A stretch of 10,972 bases of DNA from Alphaproteobacteria bacterium (GTDB lineage Bacteria; Pseudomonadota; Alphaproteobacteria; Sphingomonadales; Sphingomonadaceae). This document shows, one piece after another, positions 1 through 6,761 of the stretch (position 1 is the stretch's first letter; each line of letters starts with the position of its first letter). The stretch is taken from assembly GCA_028293055.1 (NCBI GenBank), contig JAQGLD010000031.1:1-10972 (forward strand), given 5' to 3'. The notes below the pieces were generated by a model. That model was not told the origin of the DNA. It ran no database searches and saw only the letters and a list, made by a program, of their open reading frames with translations. Both the position numbers and the translations under genes were made by a program.

Positions 1-4
1 GGAT

Positions 5-601
5 CTACGCGACGATCTTGGCGAGCACATCCTCGGGAACCGCTGCGACCATCTCGGTGTCGATATAGCCGGGCGCGATCGCATTGACCGTGACTCCGGA
101 GCGCGCGCCTTCCTGCGCGAGCGCCTTGGTGAAGCCGTGGATGCCCGATTTGGCCGCGGCGTAATTGACCTGGCCGTACTGGCCGGCCTGGCCGTTGATC
201 GAGCCGATATTGACGATCCGGCCGAACTTGCGGCTTTGCATGCCGTCGAACACCGCCTTGGCCATGTTGAAGCAGCCGCCGAGATTGACGTTGATTACGT
301 CCTCCCAGGCCTCGCGGGTCATCCTCTTCATCGTGCCATCGCGGGTGATACCGGCATTGTTGACCAGCACGTCGACCGGCCCAAGTTCGGTTTCGACCTG
401 CTGTATGCCTGCGATGCAGGAATCATAGTCGCTGACATCCCATTTATAGGCCTTGATCCCGGTGCGATCGGTAAAGGCCCGCGCCTTCTCGTCATTGCCG
501 GCATAATTGGCGGCGACCGTCGCTCCGGCGTCGCGCAGCGCTATGCTGATCGCCTCGCCGATACCGCGCGTGCCTCCGGTGACCACTGCAACGCGTGCCA
601 T
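5..601 (-). CDS. phaB: acetoacetyl-CoA reductase (PhaB), 3' end cut by an in-frame amber codon
   Basis: Short-chain dehydrogenase that reduces acetoacetyl-CoA to (R)-3-hydroxybutyryl-CoA with NADPH in polyhydroxybutyrate synthesis; cytoplasmic. Visible: nucleotide-binding TGGTRGIG (residues 8-15), NNAG (81-84), catalytic Ser134, Tyr147 and Lys151, with the PhaB-typical GQYGQVNYAAAK context (140-151). The start at 601 is chosen because AGGAGAGG lies just upstream and the Rossmann strand begins right after Met; the longer reading back to 700 runs through the hemH 3' end. It follows hemH by 31 nt, so co-transcription is likely. Oddity: the frame stops at TAG (complement of 5-7) after 198 residues, ending AKIVA, whereas PhaB proteins run to about 240 residues and continue here with a residue followed by IPV. 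The four bases left after the stop still read I and the first base of a Pro codon. The protein would lack the C-terminal helix and strand. The SDR family is certain; PhaB is very likely; intactness is doubtful. Confidence 0.88.
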   Translation of the reverse strand: MARVAVVTGGTRGIGEAISIALRDAGATVAANYAGNDEKARAFTDRTGIKAYKWDVSDYDSCIAGIQQVETELGPVDVLVNNAGITRDGTMKRMTREAWEDVINVNLGGCFNMAKAVFDGMQSRKFGRIVNIGSINGQAGQYGQVNYAAAKSGIHGFTKALAQEGARSGVTVNAIAPGYIDTEMVAAVPEDVLAKIVA

Positions 602-602
602 A

Positions 603-622
603 TTTCCTCTCCTTATATTTTC
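603..622 (-). promoter_or_regulatory. ribosome binding site of phaB
   Basis: On the minus strand the bases before the ATG at 601 read AAGGAGAGGAAATA, a strong Shine-Dalgarno core (AGGAG and GAGG) at normal spacing. It lies in the 31-nt gap between the hemH stop and phaB and decides the phaB start against the longer in-frame reading. Confidence 0.75.
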
Positions 623-632
623 GGAGCCGGTC

Positions 633-1640
633 TTACGGGGACGAAAGCCAGCCTTCAAGCTCGCGACCAACCAGGATGCGCAACATTTCGACCCCGGCAT
701 CGCTGTCGTTGAGGCAAGGGAGGTAGGCGAAGTCTTGTCCCCCGGCCTCGAGGAACGTCGCGCGGCCGCGGATCGCGATCTCCTCGAGCGTCTCGAGGCA
801 GTCGGCGGCGAAGCCCGGCGCGACGACCGCGACGCGGCCGATCCCCCGCGCAGGCAGCTCGGCGATGGTCCGGTCGAATGCCGGCTCGAGCCATTTGGCG
901 CGGCCGAATCGCGACTGGAAGGTGGTGATCAGCTCGCGGCCGAGCGCTTCGGACAGCAGCCGGGCGGTCTTGCGGCAATGGCAATGATAGGGGTCGCCAA
1001 GCTCTAGCGTGCGCTGCGGCATGCCGTGGAAGCTGACCACGACCGCCTGGGGATCGAAATCGAGCGAGGCCAGCCCGTCCGAGACCGATCGCCGGAGCGC
1101 GCCGATATAGGTGGCATCGTCATGGTAGGGCGGCAGGGTCCGCACCGCGGGCTGCCAGCGCAGGTGGCGCAGGTGGCGGAACGCCTCGTCATTGGCGGTC
1201 GCGGTCGTCGCGGCGCAATATTGGGGATAGAGCGGAGCGATCAGGATTCGCTCGCAGCCCCGCGCCTTGAGCGAGTCGATCTTCTCCGAGATTGCCGGCT
1301 TCCCGTAGCGCATTGCGTGGTCGACGATCACTTCGTCACCGAAGGCGCCCGCCAGCGCTTCGGCCTGGCGGGCGGTGATCGCGGCGAGCGGAGAGCCCTG
1401 ATCGGTCCAGACCTGCCTGTAGGCATGCGCGGATTTCTTCGGCCTGCTGTTCAGGATGATTCCGCGCAGGATCGGCTGCCACACCAGCTGCGGGATCTCG
1501 ATGACCCGCGGGTCGGAAAGGAATTCCCTGAGATAGAGGCGCACGGCTCCAGGCTCCGGAGCATTGGGCGTGCCGAGATTGATCAGAAGCACGCCGATCC
1601 TTGGCGGCGGGATCTTCGGATGGTCGGGCGGGATGATCAT
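633..1640 (-). CDS. hemH: ferrochelatase (protoporphyrin/coproporphyrin ferrochelatase)
   Basis: Inserts Fe2+ into a porphyrin in the last part of haem synthesis; soluble or membrane-associated on the cytoplasmic side. The 335-residue protein has the usual length. It opens with the family block IGVLLINLGTPNAPEP (15-30), carries the ferrochelatase signature VVSFHGMPQRTLELGDPY (201-218) with the metal-binding His205, and the acidic helix CLETLEEI (281-288) whose Glu283 matches the conserved catalytic Glu of the family. The region GDPYHCHC (215-222) is also family-typical. Start: the ATG (complement of 1638-1640) shares one base with the TGA of the upstream molybdenum hydroxylase gene (TGATG), and GGAAG sits six bases before it, so translation is probably coupled. 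The frame stays open far upstream inside the other gene, but that part resembles no protein and is not used. Nothing in the neighbouring genes explains a haem link; the arrangement looks like shared transcription only. Confidence 0.96.
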   Translation of the reverse strand: MIIPPDHPKIPPPRIGVLLINLGTPNAPEPGAVRLYLREFLSDPRVIEIPQLVWQPILRGIILNSRPKKSAHAYRQVWTDQGSPLAAITARQAEALAGAFGDEVIVDHAMRYGKPAISEKIDSLKARGCERILIAPLYPQYCAATTATANDEAFRHLRHLRWQPAVRTLPPYHDDATYIGALRRSVSDGLASLDFDPQAVVVSFHGMPQRTLELGDPYHCHCRKTARLLSEALGRELITTFQSRFGRAKWLEPAFDRTIAELPARGIGRVAVVAPGFAADCLETLEEIAIRGRATFLEAGGQDFAYLPCLNDSDAGVEMLRILVGRELEGWLSSP

Positions 1641-3871
1641 CAATGGCTTCCGATGACGAGCGGCAGCGCGCGGAGGCGGCGGCCGGTGAGCGAGAAGACG
1701 GCGTTGGCGACGGCTGGCGCCGCGGTCGGCACTGCAAGCTCGGTGGCTCCCCCCGGCTCTTCCTCGCTGTCGATGATCTCGACGCTTATCTCTGGGGAGG
1801 CGGCGAGGGTCGGAAAGGCGAAGTCGCGAAAGCCATGGGCGCCGGGGCGCCCGCCGTCGAAGCGGATCGGATTGCCGGTCGCGGCTGCGATCCCGAAGAT
1901 GAGGCCCCCCTCGATCTGCTGCTTCAGGATGTTCGGGTTGACCGCCCGCCCGACATCGACCGCGCACACCGCGCGGAGCACACGCGGCCGCTGGGCTGGA
2001 TCGATCTCGATCTCGACCATCGTCGCGATGCTGGAGCCGAAGGCGCTGTGGCAGGCTATGCCCATCGCGCTGCCGTTCTGGCCGCCGTCCCATCCGCCGA
2101 GCGCCGCGGCGGTGGTCAGGCAGCGCGCCAATCGGGTGTTGGAACCGAGCATCTGCATCCGGAAGGAAAGCGGCTCGATATTGGCCTGGCGGGCGAGTTC
2201 GTCGACGAAGCATTCGGTGAAGAAGGCGGTGTAGCTGTGCGCGCCGGAACGCCACAGTCCGAACGGGAGGCTGATCTCGGCGGGGAGATGATCGACCAGG
2301 ACGGACGGGATGTCGTAGGGCGGCACCGCGCCTGCGATCGGCGCTGCGGGAGCGGCGAGCAGATGTGCGCCGCGCCCGAGCCGGGCGCGAAGCTGCGGCA
2401 GGATGTCCGGCGCTGCGATCCGGGTCTGCCAGGCGAGGATCGCCCCGGACGGGCCGAGCCGGGCGGTCATCATCGCGCGCGCAGGTGGCCGGAACGTGTC
2501 CTGCACGCTTTCCTCGGTCCGCGACCAGACCAGCTGAACCGGACGGCGGGTGCGCATCGCCAGCATCGCCGCCTGCTCGATGGCGCGGACCTCGGTCTTG
2601 CGCCCGTAGCCGCCTCCGACCTGCGCGGGGTAGAGCAGGATCTGGTCCTCGTTCAGGCCGGCGGCCCGCGCCGCGGCCGCTCGAGCGAGAGTCGGCGCTT
2701 GGGTCGGCGCCCAGATTTCGAGCTGGCCGGCGGTGAAGCGGGCGGTGGCGGTGAGCGTCTCCAGTGGCGCGTTGGCCGCTGGCGAGACTCGGTAATGGGC
2801 GCGTAGAACGGGTCCCTCGCGATAGACGGCCTCGACATCGCCGCGGCTGAAGCTTCGTTCGCCTTCGTCGCGAAGCAGGGCATCGATCAGCTTTGCCTCG
2901 ATCGTCGCGTCGGTCGGCAGGTTGGCCGGGATGCGCCATTGTGGCCGCGCGGCGCCAAGCGCCCGGTTCGCAGCCCACCAGTTGGTCGCAACCACCGCCA
3001 GCCAGCCTGGCGTGTCGAACAGGCCGATCGCTCCGGGCGTTCGCATCGCCGCCTGGCGATCGAACCCGATCAGCCGGCTGCCGGGCGAGGGCGCCGATCG
3101 CGAGGCGGCATAGACCAGGTCGGGCAGGCGGACATCGCCGGCAAATTCGGCCGACCCGTCGACCTTGGAGGGCAGGTCGAGCCGGGCCACCGGCTTGCCG
3201 TAGAGGCGATTGTCGAGGCCCCCGCGCGCCGGGAGCTCGTCGGGCAGCGCCTCGCTCGACGCCGCCTCGGCGAGATCGGCGAAGCGCAGGCGCCCCTGGG
3301 GGCCGACGACGAAGCCGCCGACCGTGTCGAGCGTCGACCAGTCGACATTCCAGCGCCGCGCCGCGGCCCTCATGAGGAGCACCCGGGCCGCCGCGCCAGC
3401 CTCGCGCATGGCTGGCTCGAACGTCCGGATCGAAGTCGATCCGCCGGTGATCATCATCGCTTCGCGCGTCCCGTATTCCCGCGCCGTCCAGCGTCCCGCG
3501 CCGCCGAGGAAGGCCGGCAGGGCGGCCTCAGCCGCTTCGTCGGCGAGCAGGCTGTTTGCGTAAAGCGGGCTGATCGGGGCCGGCTCCACCCCCACCGTCT
3601 TCCAGTCGGCGCCAAGCTCGTCGGCGAGGATCTGCGGCAGGCTGGTCCACACGCCCTGGCCGAGCTCGGCCTGGGGCACCGCGACGATCACCCGCCCATC
3701 GCTGCCGATCTTGAGGAAGGCGTTGACCACGGTTTCGCCGGACGCGGCGCGCAGATTGGGGCGATACGTGCGCGGCCACAGCGCCCAGGCGACGAGCAGA
3801 CCCGCGCCGGCCCCGCCGCCGATCAGCAGGCTCCGCCGGCTCGGCCCCCGTCTCGCGTCCGCTTCCGCCAT
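1640..3871 (-). CDS. Tat-exported molybdenum hydroxylase large subunit (isoquinoline 1-oxidoreductase beta / aldehyde oxidase type)
   Basis: Molybdopterin-binding subunit of the xanthine dehydrogenase superfamily; this IorB-like branch hydroxylates N-heterocycles or oxidises aldehydes, usually with a separate [2Fe-2S] subunit. Visible in 743 residues: a twin-arginine signal SRRSLLIGG (11-19) with a hydrophobic stretch to about 32, suggesting periplasmic location; AELGQGVWTSLPQILADEL (68-86), a hallmark of the branch; NAPLETLTATA (367-377), a variant of the family's APMEP block; VGGGYGRKTE (418-427) for cofactor binding; FGLWRSGAHSYTAFFTECF (537-555); and the C-terminal GGATEL (707-712), whose Glu711 aligns with the catalytic Glu of GxGEP in relatives. 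The start is the ATG at 3871 directly before the Tat motif; no clear Shine-Dalgarno is seen. Its stop overlaps the hemH start by one base. No [2Fe-2S] subunit gene lies in the window, which is unusual. The substrate cannot be told from sequence. Confidence 0.88.
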   Translation of the reverse strand: MAEADARRGPSRRSLLIGGGAGAGLLVAWALWPRTYRPNLRAASGETVVNAFLKIGSDGRVIVAVPQAELGQGVWTSLPQILADELGADWKTVGVEPAPISPLYANSLLADEAAEAALPAFLGGAGRWTAREYGTREAMMITGGSTSIRTFEPAMREAGAAARVLLMRAAARRWNVDWSTLDTVGGFVVGPQGRLRFADLAEAASSEALPDELPARGGLDNRLYGKPVARLDLPSKVDGSAEFAGDVRLPDLVYAASRSAPSPGSRLIGFDRQAAMRTPGAIGLFDTPGWLAVVATNWWAANRALGAARPQWRIPANLPTDATIEAKLIDALLRDEGERSFSRGDVEAVYREGPVLRAHYRVSPAANAPLETLTATARFTAGQLEIWAPTQAPTLARAAAARAAGLNEDQILLYPAQVGGGYGRKTEVRAIEQAAMLAMRTRRPVQLVWSRTEESVQDTFRPPARAMMTARLGPSGAILAWQTRIAAPDILPQLRARLGRGAHLLAAPAAPIAGAVPPYDIPSVLVDHLPAEISLPFGLWRSGAHSYTAFFTECFVDELARQANIEPLSFRMQMLGSNTRLARCLTTAAALGGWDGGQNGSAMGIACHSAFGSSIATMVEIEIDPAQRPRVLRAVCAVDVGRAVNPNILKQQIEGGLIFGIAAATGNPIRFDGGRPGAHGFRDFAFPTLAASPEISVEIIDSEEEPGGATELAVPTAAPAVANAVFSLTGRRLRALPLVIGSH

Positions 3872-4057
3872 GCGCGGCGTGATAGTGGGGGCAGGGAGGC
3901 GAGGCCAGCCTAGATACCGTTATCCCGGTGCTACGGCCCGGCTGCGCCAGGTTTGGCGGGGCACCCTTGTCCTCCCCATGAGTTTCGCTCACAGGGAGGA
4001 TGAGGTCCGGCAGCGCGCAACTCAGCGCCCAACCGCCGCCCGGATCACGCGGTCCGG
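3872..4057. other. 186-bp intergenic region
   Basis: This is the gap between the ligase stop and the molybdenum hydroxylase start. Apart from the hairpin at 3970-4000 I see no gene. A promoter for the hydroxylase-hemH-phaB set should lie here, but I could not pick convincing -35 and -10 boxes, and no strong Shine-Dalgarno precedes the ATG at 3871. Confidence 0.5.
3970..4000. terminator. imperfect inverted repeat between ligase and molybdenum hydroxylase genes, possible terminator of the ligase
   Basis: The arms at 3970-3982 (TCCTCCCCATGAG) and 3988-4000 (CTCACAGGGAGGA) pair over 13 positions with two mismatches around a five-base loop TTTCG. Both flanking genes run on the minus strand, so the hairpin lies about 60 nt past the ligase stop and about 100 nt before the hydroxylase start. 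No U-tract follows on the minus strand, so a classical intrinsic terminator is unproven; a dispersed intergenic palindrome is equally possible. Confidence 0.4.
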
Positions 4058-5749
4058 CTAGACCGCCTCGGTCAGCGCCTTGCGATAGCCTTCGCGCAGC
4101 GTCAGCTTGTCGATCTTGCCGGTGCCGAGCTTGGGCAGGGGATCGCGGTGGACCCAGATATGGGCGGGGATCTTGAACCGGGCGACTCGCTGAGCGAGGA
4201 AATCGCGCACCGCTTCGGCGGACAGGGCTTCGTCGCTCTCCGAATAGAGGACTGCCGCGGGTACTTCGCCGAGCCGTTCGTCAGGAACTCCGAAGACCGA
4301 GGCTTCCGAGACCGCCGGGTGCGCGTAGATCGCGGCCTCGACCTCCTGGCAGCTGATATTCTCGCCGCCGCGGATGATGATGTCCTTCTTGCGGTCGACG
4401 ATGAACAGATAATTGTCTTCGTCGAGATAGCCGATATCGCCGGTGCGGAAATAATCGTCGGCCGTGAACGCGGCTTCGGTCGCCGCCGGGTCGCGCCAAT
4501 AGCGGTGGAAATTGGCCGCCGATCGGATCGCGATCTCGCCTCTTTCGCCCGCCGCGAGATGTCGGTCGTCGTCGTCCAATATGGCGATCTCCACGAACGG
4601 CGCGTGCGACCGCCCGCTCGACGCAGGCTTGTCCGCGTAATTCTGCCAGTAATTGCTGCAGCCGACGGCATTGGTCTCGGTCAGGCCGTAACCCAGCGCC
4701 GGCTGGGCGCCGCGAAAGCTTTCCTGCAGCCTTTTGACATGCGCGACCGGCCGCGCGGCGCCGCCCGCGGCGATGTCGGTCAGCGAACTGAGATCGTATT
4801 TTTCGCGGTCGGGATGCTGCATCAGCTCCAGGCTCATCGTCGGAACTCCGACGAAATAGGTGATCTTTTCCTCGGCGATCAGCCGCAGCGCCTCGCCGGG
4901 ATCCCATTTCGCCATCAGCACCATCGTCCGGCCGATCACGAAGCTGTTGAGCAGGACCGGTATCTCGCCGGTGACATGGAAAAGCGGAACATTGACCAGG
5001 GTCTTCGGCGGGCTCGCGGGCGGCCGTCCGTCCTTCGCCAGGATCCCGAGCAGAGTGAGCAGCCCGACCGCATAAGCATAGACTCCAGTGGTCGCCGCGC
5101 GATGCGTGGAAAGCGCGCCCTTCGAAAGCCCGGTCGAGCCTGAAGTGAACAGGATCGTCGCATCGTCCTCGGGCCGCACTTCGGGCAGGGGACCCGATAC
5201 GCCCCGCTCGAACATCGGGGCGAGCGCCTCCTCGATCGGCCGTTCTACCGGCAGGCTGACCGTCGGCACGTCCAGGCCGGTGGCTTCGGCGCGGCGCGCG
5301 CGCGCGGCATCGCAGATCACCAGCCTCGGCTCGGTCAGCGCCAGTCCGTGGCGCAATTCCTCGGTCTGCCACCAGCCGTTGACCAGCACCGCGATTCCAC
5401 CCGCCTTGAGCACCGCCATATAGCTGACGATCCAGGCGGGGCAGTTGCGCATGGCGATGGCGACACGGTCGCCCTTCACGATTCCGAAGCTGCCGACCAG
5501 GGCATGAGCGAGCCGGGTCGCGGCCTCGTCGAGCGCCGCGAAGGTCAGCCTTTCGCCCTCGGCAATCACGGCTTCTGTGCTTCCGTACAGCGCGCAGAAG
5601 GCGTCGAACAGCATCGGCAGGGTCGCCGGGAAATTGGCCACGATCGCCCGGCCCTTTTCGTCCCGCTCGATCTGCACGCTCCCGCCCGGGCCGATCACCT
5701 CGGCGAGCGTGGCGTCGATCTTGCCGTCTAGCTCACTCGGCATGCTCAC
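4058..5749 (-). CDS. acyl-CoA synthetase / AMP-dependent ligase (class I adenylate-forming)
   Basis: Activates a carboxylic acid with ATP to an acyl-adenylate and transfers it to CoA; cytoplasmic. In 563 residues: P-loop [11 protein letters not shown] (201-211), GYGLTET (353-359), [12 protein letters not shown] (434-445), hinge and A8 loop [15 protein letters not shown] (452-466) and the C-terminal [10 protein letters not shown] (539-548) with the catalytic Lys545. The set is complete, so the enzyme should be active. Length and motifs fit medium/long-chain or aromatic acyl-CoA synthetases; the substrate cannot be assigned. It is divergent from lgt. Start: I give the GTG at 5749; an in-frame ATG at 5743 is the alternative. 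A 13-bp tandem duplication covers this spot, and the ATG best spaced from GAGAGGAG (at 5756) is out of frame and ends after seven codons. The ancestral start was probably the single MPSELDG form. Confidence 0.93.
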   Translation of the reverse strand: MSMPSELDGKIDATLAEVIGPGGSVQIERDEKGRAIVANFPATLPMLFDAFCALYGSTEAVIAEGERLTFAALDEAATRLAHALVGSFGIVKGDRVAIAMRNCPAWIVSYMAVLKAGGIAVLVNGWWQTEELRHGLALTEPRLVICDAARARRAEATGLDVPTVSLPVERPIEEALAPMFERGVSGPLPEVRPEDDATILFTSGSTGLSKGALSTHRAATTGVYAYAVGLLTLLGILAKDGRPPASPPKTLVNVPLFHVTGEIPVLLNSFVIGRTMVLMAKWDPGEALRLIAEEKITYFVGVPTMSLELMQHPDREKYDLSSLTDIAAGGAARPVAHVKRLQESFRGAQPALGYGLTETNAVGCSNYWQNYADKPASSGRSHAPFVEIAILDDDDRHLAAGERGEIAIRSAANFHRYWRDPAATEAAFTADDYFRTGDIGYLDEDNYLFIVDRKKDIIIRGGENISCQEVEAAIYAHPAVSEASVFGVPDERLGEVPAAVLYSESDEALSAEAVRDFLAQRVARFKIPAHIWVHRDPLPKLGTGKIDKLTLREGYRKALTEAV

Positions 5750-5756
5750 TCGGCAT
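5731..5756. repeat. perfect 13-bp tandem duplication over the ligase start codon
   Basis: Positions 5731-5743 and 5744-5756 are identical, reading ATGCCGAGTGAGC on the minus strand. The second copy begins with the in-frame ATG (5743); the first begins with an ATG at 5756 in another frame, giving M-P-S-E-H-A-E then TGA (5735-5733). The repeat length is not a multiple of three, so the copies start different frames. GGAG (5765-5762) is five bases from the first ATG, 12 from the GTG at 5749 and 18 from the second ATG. Confidence 0.9.
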
Positions 5757-5823
5757 GAATGCTCCTCTCTTTGCGTTTCCTATAGCAACTTCTAATAGAG
5801 GCGCGACCCCAGGGGGAAGTCCG
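5757..5823. promoter_or_regulatory. divergent intergenic region of ligase and lgt
   Basis: This short gap must hold start signals for both directions if lgt starts at 5824. Seen: the ligase Shine-Dalgarno (AGAGAGGAG on the minus strand, 5770-5762), the lgt Shine-Dalgarno AGGGGGAA (5811-5818) and an AT-richer core, CCTATAGCAACTTCTAATAG (5779-5798), the most AT-rich stretch nearby and a plausible place for -10 elements. I cannot fix a -35/-10 pair with normal spacing on either strand. Confidence 0.45.
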
Positions 5824-6705
5824 TTGATCGTCAATCATCTGGTTCATTTCGCGGCGCAGGCCTCGACCGCCATCGACTACAATCAGCTCGGGCTCGACCC
5901 GGTGCTGGTCCATCTCGGCCCGCTGACGATCCGCTGGTACTCGCTCGCTTACCTGGCGGGCATCCTGCTCGGCTGGTGGTATCTGCTCAAGCTGGTCGAC
6001 CGGCCCGGAGCCCCGATGGCGCGGCGCCATGCAGACGACCTGGTCTTCTACGCGACGCTTGGAGTCATCCTCGGCGGCCGGTTCGGCTATGTCCTGTTCT
6101 ACCGGCCCGATTTCTACTTTCACGATCCCGTCCAGATCCTCAGGCTGTGGGACGGAGGCATGTCGTTCCATGGCGGAGTGATCGGGACTTCGCTCGCAAT
6201 CCTCTATCTGGCCCGCAAGAATCGCCTCAGCTGGCTGAGAATCCATGATTATGTCGCCTGCTGTACGCCTTTCGGCCTGTTCTTCGGTCGGCTCGCCAAT
6301 TTCGTGAACGGCGAATTGTGGGGCAAGGCGACCAATGTTCCGTGGGCGGTGATCTTCCCGACCGGCGGACCGGTGCCCCGCCATCCCAGCCAGATTTACG
6401 AGGCCTTGCTCGAAGGTGTCCTGCTCTTCCTGCTGCTGTTCTGGGCGTTCTGGAAGACGGACTCGCGCTATCAGCCGGGCAAGCTGGTCGGCCTGTTCCT
6501 GCTCGGCTACGGCCTCAGCCGTTTCTTCGTCGAATATTTCCGGGAGGCGGACGAGCAATTGATGGACTTCGCGCAGGCCACCCATCTTCATATGGGCCAG
6601 TGGTTGTCCTTGCCGATGATCCTCGGCGGCCTCTATCTGGTCGTCACCGCCAAGGGCCGCCGCGAGCGGGTGGAGAGCATTGCGGGCCAGGAAAGCGTCG
6701 CTTAG
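5824..6705 (+). CDS. lgt: phosphatidylglycerol--prolipoprotein diacylglyceryl transferase
   Basis: Integral inner-membrane enzyme that moves the diacylglyceryl group of phosphatidylglycerol to the lipobox cysteine of prolipoproteins, the first step of lipoprotein maturation. From the chosen start it has 293 residues with several hydrophobic spans (for example about 38-58, 73-93, 114-130, 194-210, 219-236, 260-275). Family residues are visible: FHGG with His116, the Lgt signature [13 protein letters not shown] (155-167) with Arg156, Asn159, Asn162 and Glu164, and RFFVEYFR (233-240) with Arg233 and Glu237, matching essential residues known from E. coli Lgt. Start: TTG at 5824 preceded by AGGGGGAA at seven to eight bases; the in-frame ATG at 5755 lies in the divergent gene's start region, has no Shine-Dalgarno and would add 23 polar residues unlike the family. 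It is first in a plus-strand operon and is followed after 56 nt by the MidA-type gene. Confidence 0.95.
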   Translation: MIVNHLVHFAAQASTAIDYNQLGLDPVLVHLGPLTIRWYSLAYLAGILLGWWYLLKLVDRPGAPMARRHADDLVFYATLGVILGGRFGYVLFYRPDFYFHDPVQILRLWDGGMSFHGGVIGTSLAILYLARKNRLSWLRIHDYVACCTPFGLFFGRLANFVNGELWGKATNVPWAVIFPTGGPVPRHPSQIYEALLEGVLLFLLLFWAFWKTDSRYQPGKLVGLFLLGYGLSRFFVEYFREADEQLMDFAQATHLHMGQWLSLPMILGGLYLVVTAKGRRERVESIAGQESVA

Positions 6706-6761
6706 CGTGCCCCCGACCCGCCAGACCTGTCGCCGCGAAGCGGTCGGAGGGTGAGGGCACG
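6706..6761 (+). repeat. imperfect palindrome filling the lgt-methyltransferase gap
   Basis: The first bases after the lgt stop (CGTGCCC, 6706-6712) pair perfectly with the last bases before the next ATG (GGGCACG, 6755-6761). Inside, ACCC (6716-6719) can pair with GGGT (6749-6752), CC (6721-6722) with GG (6746-6747) and GACC (6724-6727) with GGTC (6742-6745), and the centre holds CGC-GAA-GCG. The foldback contains the only Shine-Dalgarno candidates of the downstream gene: GGAGGG (6746-6751) and GAGGG (6753-6757). It is either a dispersed intergenic repeat or an RNA structure affecting translation. Confidence 0.6.

Noticed and set aside
1643..2806. Long plus-strand frames opposite the molybdenum hydroxylase gene (also 2939-3913 and 1026-2234)
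   Set aside because: They are antisense shadows created by GC-rich codon use; the minus-strand proteins carry clear family motifs over the same bases.
633..2978. A 781-codon minus-strand reading frame that would give hemH a long N-terminal extension
   Set aside because: The part before 1640 is arginine/proline-rich out-of-frame sequence of the molybdenum hydroxylase gene; ferrochelatase similarity begins at the ATG at 1640, which has its own GGAAG ribosome site.
3528..3992. A 154-codon minus-strand frame crossing the gap before the molybdenum hydroxylase
   Set aside because: It mostly overlaps the hydroxylase gene out of frame and shows arginine-rich low-complexity sequence with no family resemblance.
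5755..5823. An upstream ATG start for lgt at 5755
   Set aside because: No Shine-Dalgarno precedes it, it overlaps the divergent gene's translation start, and the added residues do not look like an Lgt N-terminus; TTG at 5824 has a good ribosome site.
5746..6591. A 281-codon open frame opposite lgt
   Set aside because: It is rich in Glu, Gln and Arg as expected from the reverse complement of a hydrophobic membrane protein gene; it has no domain and collides with the ligase start region.
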